DNA of 12,629 nt from an uncultured Bacteroidota bacterium (GTDB lineage Bacteria > Bacteroidota > Bacteroidia > B-17B0 > Aurantibacillaceae). The DNA is taken from positions 1-12,629 of the forward strand of contig CAIXZI010000494.1 of assembly GCA_903923915.1 (NCBI GenBank), given 5' to 3'. The notes under the pieces were generated by a model. That model did not search any database and had not been told where the DNA came from. It saw nothing but the letters and a program-made list of their open reading frames with translations. This document shows, piece by piece, positions 8,244 to 12,629 of the stretch. Both the position numbers and the translations under genes were made by a program. The first letter of the stretch is position 1. The number at the start of each line of letters is the position of its first letter.

Positions 8244-10859
8244 TTAAACACCTCTTTCTTTATCTAAATAAGATTGCACCACATCAATTGCATTATCAAT
8301 TACATCGCTAAGAGCAACTATGTATGTACCAGGTTTTGCTAAAGACAGCGCGTGCTTTAAAGCCTCTATTTCCTTAGGAACATACTCGTATGATTGTTTT
8401 GGATTTGCTTCATGTATACCTTCAACCAGTAATTTTACAATGTCATCAGCTAATCGTCCGCGTAAAAATTTATCCTGACGAATAATTATATGGTCAAACA
8501 TCTCTGCAGAAATTCTTCCCATATCTCTGATGTCATCATCACGCCTGTCTCCTGTACCAGTAATAATTCCAATTTTGTAAGGAGATTCAATAGTTGATAA
8601 AAACTCTTTAATTCCTCTAAAGCCATCCGCGTTGTGCGCAAAATCTATCATGACTTTATATTCTTTAAAATCAAAAATATTCATTCGCCCGGGCGTTTGT
8701 GCTGCCGATGGAATGAAGGTTTCTAAACTTGTTTTAATATCTTCAATAGTAAAGCCATATACGTATGATGCCAGCGTTGCCGCTAAAACATTATACACCA
8801 TAAAGGTTACTTTACCACCAAAAGTTAATGGGATGTGAGATGCTTTTTGTACACGAAATTTCCAATCGCCCTTTTTAATAGTTATGTAACCATTCTCATA
8901 AATAGCAGCAATACCACCATGTTTGCAATGTTCAACAATTACAGGATTGGTTTCATCTATACTGAAATAAGCAATTTTACAATCGGTAGTTTTTGAAATA
9001 GAAACACAATGTTCGTTATCAGCATTTAAAACCGTATAACCATCGCGCTTAACAGCACGGGCAACAACGCCTTTTACATTAGCCATATCCTTTAGTGTAT
9101 GGATATCTGATAAGCCCATGTGGTCTTCTTGTATGTTTGTAACAACAGCCACATCGCACTTACCAAAACCTAAGCCTGATCGTAAGATACCACCACGAGC
9201 AGTTTCTAATACGGCAAACTCTACAGTAGGGTCTTTTAAAATAAATTCAGCGCTTACAGGACCTGTTGTATCGCCTTTGGTAAGCATCGAATTTTGCACG
9301 TAAATTCCATCTGAAGTTGTATAACCAACCCTAAAACCATGATTCTTTACAATATGAGCAATTAAACGAGTTGTAGTTGTTTTTCCATTAGTACCTGTAA
9401 TAGCAATAATGGGTATTCTACAAGATTTACCCTGCGGATATAACATATCTAAAACCGGAGCAGCTACATTACGTGGCAAACCTTTGGCTGGCGCTAAGTG
9501 CATACGAAAACCCGGAGCAGCATTGACTTCCAGCACAACGCCACCGGTAGTTTGCAAAGGCTCGCTAAGGTTAGAAGCCATAATATCTATACCACAAATA
9601 TCTAAACCTATAACGCGTGAAATACGTTCGCAAATAAAAATATTATGTGGATGAACAATATCTGTAACATCTGTTGAAGTGCCGCCCGTACTAAGATTGG
9701 CTGTACCTTTTACATAACACAATTCATCTTTTTTAAGAATTGTATCTAATATAAAACCTTGCTTAGCAAGCTGGTCGTGCGTTTCTTTATCAATACTTAT
9801 TTCGGTTAAAACATTTTCATGTCCGTAACCACGGCGCGGGTCTTTATTTTCTGTTTCAATTAATTGTTGAATGGTAGATTTTCCATCGCCAATAACATGT
9901 GCAGGCTCTCTTAATGCAGCCGCTATAAAACGATTATTGATAACAAGTATTCTAAAATCGTAACCGGTAATAAAACTCTCTACAATTATTTTGCGTGAGT
10001 ATTTTTTTGCGTGTTCATAAGCAATTTTAGCTTCTTCAACTGTTTTTACATTGATAGACGCGCCTTTACCATGATTTCCATCTAAAGGTTTAAATACTAA
10101 TGGAAAACCAATTTTAGCAATGGCTTCATCAACCTCATGTTCGTAAGCAATGCACATACCTTTAGCAACAGGTATAGCTGCTGCTTCTAACATTTTTTTT
10201 GTTTCATCTTTATTACTCGCTAAGTCAACGGCGATAGAACTGGTTCTATCAGTCATAGTGGCTCTAAAACGCACTTGATTTTTACCATAACCCAATTGCA
10301 CTAACGAATCTTTATTTAAACGAATAAAAGGAATGTTACGAGCAACAGCTTCATCAACAATGCTTCCGGTACTTGGTCCAAAACGCTCTGCATCACGCAT
10401 TTTGCGCATGGTTTTAATATCATTTTCTAAATCATAATCACTTCCGGCAACAATAGCTTCAGCAATTTTAACCGATGCTTTTGCTGCATAAACACCAACG
10501 GTTTCTTCCATATAAGAAAACACTACATTATATACACCTTTAGTGCCTGTGCCACGCGTGCGGCCAAAACCACACTCCATACCCGCCAAAGATTGTATTT
10601 CTAAAGCAATATGCTCAATAACATGTCCCATCCAGGTACCTTCAACAACACGTTCAAAAAAACCACCTTCATGATTTTTAGAACAACGATGTTTACGCAT
10701 AGAAGGCAACATTTTTTCCAATCGCTCAGCAAAACCGTCAATTTTATTGGTAGGAAACTCTTCTAATTGCTCTAAATCTAATTTCATTACAATTAGTTTT
10801 TTGCGGTAATTAGACCAGTAATTAGGGCCTCTAAGGGTTTTAATCTCAATAATTTTCAT
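8244..10859 (-). CDS. cphA: Cyanophycin synthetase (CphA1 type)
   Basis: CphA builds cyanophycin, a poly-L-aspartate backbone with arginine on each beta-carboxyl, using ATP; the polymer is stored as cytoplasmic granules. The 871-residue length is normal for CphA1. The N-domain spans about 1-160, beginning MKIIEIKTLRGPNYWS and holding GTWMGHVIEHIALE at 74-87. An ATP-grasp domain follows (about 215-470, with FKPLDGNHGKGAS at 256-268 and LEVNAAPGFRMH at 443-454); this domain adds Asp to the backbone. The Mur-ligase-like domain (about 480-871) has the P-loop GTNGKTTTTR at 489-498, ETARGGILR at 552-560, EDHMG at 578-582 and DFAHNADG at 739-746; this domain adds Arg. An HxxEH motif at 79-83 is discussed as a finding. 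No domain is truncated. The gene is divergent from cphB across 139 bp, and the ATG is fixed by the conserved N-terminus. Confidence 0.97.
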   Translation of the reverse strand: MKIIEIKTLRGPNYWSNYRKKLIVMKLDLEQLEEFPTNKIDGFAERLEKMLPSMRKHRCSKNHEGGFFERVVEGTWMGHVIEHIALEIQSLAGMECGFGRTRGTGTKGVYNVVFSYMEETVGVYAAKASVKIAEAIVAGSDYDLENDIKTMRKMRDAERFGPSTGSIVDEAVARNIPFIRLNKDSLVQLGYGKNQVRFRATMTDRTSSIAVDLASNKDETKKMLEAAAIPVAKGMCIAYEHEVDEAIAKIGFPLVFKPLDGNHGKGASINVKTVEEAKIAYEHAKKYSRKIIVESFITGYDFRILVINNRFIAAALREPAHVIGDGKSTIQQLIETENKDPRRGYGHENVLTEISIDKETHDQLAKQGFILDTILKKDELCYVKGTANLSTGGTSTDVTDIVHPHNIFICERISRVIGLDICGIDIMASNLSEPLQTTGGVVLEVNAAPGFRMHLAPAKGLPRNVAAPVLDMLYPQGKSCRIPIIAITGTNGKTTTTRLIAHIVKNHGFRVGYTTSDGIYVQNSMLTKGDTTGPVSAEFILKDPTVEFAVLETARGGILRSGLGFGKCDVAVVTNIQEDHMGLSDIHTLKDMANVKGVVARAVKRDGYTVLNADNEHCVSISKTTDCKIAYFSIDETNPVIVEHCKHGGIAAIYENGYITIKKGDWKFRVQKASHIPLTFGGKVTFMVYNVLAATLASYVYGFTIEDIKTSLETFIPSAAQTPGRMNIFDFKEYKVMIDFAHNADGFRGIKEFLSTIESPYKIGIITGTGDRRDDDIRDMGRISAEMFDHIIIRQDKFLRGRLADDIVKLLVEGIHEANPKQSYEYVPKEIEALKHALSLAKPGTYIVALSDVIDNAIDVVQSYLDKERGV

Positions 10860-10878
10860 ATAGCAAAGTAAATTTTCA

Positions 10879-10909
10879 TCAATATACCCTTTGTTTTCTA
10901 TATAAACAA
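10879..10909 (-). promoter_or_regulatory. Candidate cphA promoter
   Basis: On the minus strand a TTG (10909-10907) is followed after 20 nt by TATATTGA (10886-10879), a partial match to TAnnTTTG. Transcription would start about 14 nt before the ATG at 10859. The element is only moderately convincing. Confidence 0.3.
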
Positions 10910-10910
10910 A
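10890..10910. repeat. 7-bp inverted repeat in the cphA promoter region
   Basis: The arms TTTGTTT (10890-10896) and AAACAAA (10904-10910) pair perfectly around a 7-bp spacer. It overlaps the -33 box and spacer of the candidate cphA promoter, which is a typical place for an operator. It could also be chance in AT-rich DNA. Confidence 0.35.
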
Positions 10911-10944
10911 AGACTGTTTAAAATAAAGCCATAATTTAGATAGT

Positions 10945-10975
10945 TAAGGTTAATTTATCGATAGGATAAGGTTAA
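10945..10975. promoter_or_regulatory. Direct repeat with central palindrome upstream of cphB (candidate operator)
   Basis: TAAGGTTAA occurs exactly at 10945-10953 and again at 10967-10975, so the copies start 22 bp apart, about two helical turns. The palindrome TATCGATA lies between them at 10956-10963. The second copy overlaps the first three bases of the cphB -7 element. The pattern suggests side-by-side binding of a regulator; no regulator gene is visible in the window. Confidence 0.4.
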
Positions 10976-10980
10976 ATTTG
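10973..10980 (+). promoter_or_regulatory. Candidate cphB -7 promoter element
   Basis: TAAATTTG is a full match to the Bacteroidota -7 consensus TAnnTTTG and lies 18 nt before the cphB ATG. The -33 position holds only a TTA (about 10950-10952), so the promoter may depend on an activator or on the overlapping direct repeat. Confidence 0.5.
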
Positions 10981-10998
10981 TAGAGTAATAAATTATAC

Positions 10999-11868
10999 AT
11001 GAGCAATCCAAAAGGTAAATTAGTAATTATAGGTGGTTCGGTTGATAGAGGAAGTTTTTCAGAAAACCCGGATGATTTAAAAAGAAATTTGAAGTTTTTT
11101 GAAAAAGGAATTTTAAAAAGAATAACTACCGAATCTATCAAAAATAATTTATCAAGGTTTGAGATCATTACTACTGCATCAAGCATTCCTGAAGAAGTTG
11201 GCGAAGAATACATAAAAGCATTTGCGCAATTGAATGTTTTAAATGTTGGTGTATTAAACATTAAGACCCGCGAAGATGCTAACTCGGCTGATAGCTTAGA
11301 AAGATTGAAAAATGCCGACGTGGTAATGTTTACTGGCGGCGACCAATTGCGCTTGACATCTATTTTTGGAGGAACCTCATTTCATCATTTATTATTAGAT
11401 AAATATCAAGATGAAGATTTTGTAATTTCCGGTACATCAGCGGGTGCTGCTGCCAGCTCTAACAACATGATATACCAAGGTAGTAGTCAGGAAGCATTGC
11501 TAAAAGGAGAGGTTAAAATAACAGGCGGTTTAGGATTTATTAATAATGTAATTATTGACACGCACTTTGTACAACGCGGTCGTATTGGACGTTTGTTGTA
11601 TGCTTGCGCCAGTAACCCAATAAATTTAGGTATTGGTTTAGGAGAAGATACAGGGTTGTTAATTTTAAATGGCAACAGCATGGAGGCTATTGGCTCCGGG
11701 CTTGTTATGCTAGTTGATGGTACTCAAATGCGTGATACCAGTATTAGCGATGTAGATATGGGTGCGCCCGTTTCTATTGAAAATTTAATTGTACACGTTA
11801 TGGCTTTTGGAGATCATTACGATTTAAAAAATAGAAAACTTACCATACAGCACAGTATGATGATGTAA
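10999..11868 (+). CDS. cphB: Cyanophycinase (peptidase family S51)
   Basis: CphB is a serine exopeptidase that releases beta-Asp-Arg dipeptides from cyanophycin in the cytoplasm. This 289-residue protein has no signal peptide, which fits intracellular polymer. The catalytic serine is Ser147 in SGTSAGAAA (144-152). Other family signatures are GGDQLRL (113-119), DTHFVQRGRIGRL (187-199) and GLGEDTGLLI (213-222). Relative to my recollection of Synechocystis CphB, key residues align with a constant offset of 15: Ser132/Ser147, Gln101/Gln116, Asp172/Asp187, and Arg178, Arg180 and Arg183 with Arg193, Arg195 and Arg198. The position of Gln173 is Thr188 here. The gene is divergent from cphA and convergent with the isoaspartyl peptidase gene, 14 bp away. 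An extracellular CphE-type enzyme is unlikely because there is no export signal. Confidence 0.95.
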   Translation: MSNPKGKLVIIGGSVDRGSFSENPDDLKRNLKFFEKGILKRITTESIKNNLSRFEIITTASSIPEEVGEEYIKAFAQLNVLNVGVLNIKTREDANSADSLERLKNADVVMFTGGDQLRLTSIFGGTSFHHLLLDKYQDEDFVISGTSAGAAASSNNMIYQGSSQEALLKGEVKITGGLGFINNVIIDTHFVQRGRIGRLLYACASNPINLGIGLGEDTGLLILNGNSMEAIGSGLVMLVDGTQMRDTSISDVDMGAPVSIENLIVHVMAFGDHYDLKNRKLTIQHSMMM

Positions 11869-11889
11869 ATAGTTATTGCTAACTATTTA
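11866..11889. terminator. Bidirectional hairpin holding both convergent stop codons
   Basis: The arms TAAATAGTTA (11866-11875) and TAACTATTTA (11880-11889) form a perfect 10-bp stem around a TTGC loop. The first three bases are the cphB stop TAA. The peptidase stop (TAG on the minus strand, 11885-11883) lies in the other arm. It is the only candidate terminator between the two convergent genes. The stem is AT-rich and no clear T run follows on either strand, so its efficiency is uncertain. Confidence 0.6.
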
Positions 11890-12629
11890 TAAATTCCAAT
11901 ATAAATATCTGTATCTGAAGATTTTTTTGCGCGGTACATTCCTTCCGAATTAAAAGGTAATTCTATATTTCCGTTTTTATCTAAGGCAATTAAACCACCC
12001 TCACCACCAATTTTCACCAGTTTATCTTGCACAACTAAATCACAAGCTTGCTTTAGCGATAAGCCTTTGTATTCTATCAAACAAGAAATATCATAAGCCA
12101 CAACCGAACGTATAAATAACTCTCCATGCCCTGTACAGCTTACGGCACAAGTGTTATTGTTGGCATACGTTCCTGCACCAATCATTGGGGTATCTCCTAC
12201 TCTACCGTGTTTCTTGTTGGTCATGCCTCCGGTTGATGTACCAGCAGCTAAATTTCCATGAATATCTAAAACAACGGCACCAACGGTACCAAACTTTTTT
12301 TCTTTATCAACGGTATGATCTAAAACAATGGTATCACTCTTTAATGCTTCTTGTAATTGCTCATAACGCATTTGCACATAAAAATATTCATCGGGTTTAA
12401 ATTCAATATTATTCTTTTTGGCAAATTCCATAGCACCTTGTCCGGCTAAAAACACATGCTCAGATTTATCCATAATGGCTCTTGCTAAAGAAACCGGGTT
12501 TTTAATATTGCTAACACTTGCCACAGCACCCGCCATTAAATCTTTTCCGTTCATTAAAGAAGCATCCATTTCATGCTTACCATCATGTGTAAACACAGCA
12601 CCTTTGCCTGCATTAAACAAAGGGTTATC
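11883..12629 (-). CDS. iaaA: Isoaspartyl peptidase / L-asparaginase (Ntn-hydrolase), 5' end outside the window
   Basis: Members of this family are made as an inactive precursor, self-cleave before a threonine and hydrolyse isoaspartyl dipeptides; several also hydrolyse asparagine. The visible 248 residues begin DNPLFNAGKGAVF, which matches the interior of E. coli IaaA (321 residues), so roughly 60-70 N-terminal residues lie beyond the right edge. The TTG at 12620 is an internal leucine codon, not a start. The self-cleavage site is Gly-Thr in FGTVGAVVLD, with the nucleophile Thr codon at 12287-12285. STGGMTNKKHGRVGDTP and SCTGHGELFIR carry the other conserved active-site Thr, Arg and Asp residues. 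No frameshift is seen. Next to cphB its likely physiological substrate is beta-Asp-Arg, yielding Asp and Arg; that is inferred from context. General repair of isoaspartyl peptides is the alternative. The symbol follows the E. coli homologue. Confidence 0.92.
   Translation of the reverse strand, partial: DNPLFNAGKGAVFTHDGKHEMDASLMNGKDLMAGAVASVSNIKNPVSLARAIMDKSEHVFLAGQGAMEFAKKNNIEFKPDEYFYVQMRYEQLQEALKSDTIVLDHTVDKEKKFGTVGAVVLDIHGNLAAGTSTGGMTNKKHGRVGDTPMIGAGTYANNNTCAVSCTGHGELFIRSVVAYDISCLIEYKGLSLKQACDLVVQDKLVKIGGEGGLIALDKNGNIELPFNSEGMYRAKKSSDTDIYIGIYK

Noticed and set aside
8244..10859. Annotation as a MurE/MurC-type peptidoglycan ligase because of the Mur-like C-terminal half
   Set aside because: The N-terminal CphA domain and the ATP-grasp domain are both present and the length is that of cyanophycin synthetase.
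10950..11261. Minus-strand open frame of 103 codons opposite the start of cphB
   Set aside because: It is antisense to well-conserved cyanophycinase sequence and resembles no known protein; treated as a shadow frame.
12618..12620. TTG as the start codon of the isoaspartyl peptidase gene
   Set aside because: The frame continues upstream to the edge with DNPL, and LFNAG.GAVF is an internal conserved segment of the family. The true start lies outside the window.

Overview
The window looks like a piece of a Bacteroidota chromosome. It is AT-rich. Three large secreted proteins have Bacteroidota-type signal peptides and C-terminal type IX secretion (T9SS type A) sorting domains. The recognisable promoters resemble the Bacteroidota TTG / TAnnTTTG pattern, and Shine-Dalgarno sites are not evident. 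I cannot place it below phylum from sequence alone.

Left part (1-8154, all minus strand). At the extreme left edge there is a probable start of a further secreted protein, seen only as a signal peptide (1-88). Next come three multidomain exported proteins: an FG-GAP/VCBS seven-repeat beta-propeller protein (137-2623), a six-repeat NHL propeller protein (2736-4691) and a very large NHL protein (4702-8154). The two NHL genes are 10 nt apart and are probably co-transcribed. A good intrinsic terminator and a new candidate promoter separate the FG-GAP gene from them. All three proteins share a roughly 200-residue module ending in an invariant 18-residue motif, followed by a T9SS sorting domain. 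They are mosaics of the same parts with different N-terminal propellers. Their ligands are unknown.

Right part (8244-12629). This is a compact cyanophycin (multi-L-arginyl-poly-L-aspartate) locus. cphA (minus) encodes the synthetase. cphB (plus), divergent from it, encodes the exo-cleaving cyanophycinase. Convergent to cphB is an Ntn-hydrolase isoaspartyl peptidase / L-asparaginase (minus), cut by the right edge. Together they account for polymer synthesis from Asp and Arg, release of beta-Asp-Arg dipeptides, and hydrolysis of these back to Asp and Arg. This would be a complete nitrogen/carbon storage cycle in a heterotroph.

The 139-bp cphA-cphB divergent region holds a 9-bp direct repeat with 22-bp periodicity, an 8-bp palindrome, a 7-bp inverted repeat and candidate promoters for both genes. 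The 14-bp gap between cphB and the peptidase gene lies inside a perfect 10-bp-stem hairpin that contains both stop codons. There is no tRNA, rRNA, CRISPR array or mobile element that I can see, and no gene-free stretch longer than 139 bp. Nothing here is clearly a new biological system. The best leads are the cphA-cphB control region and the mosaic T9SS protein family.
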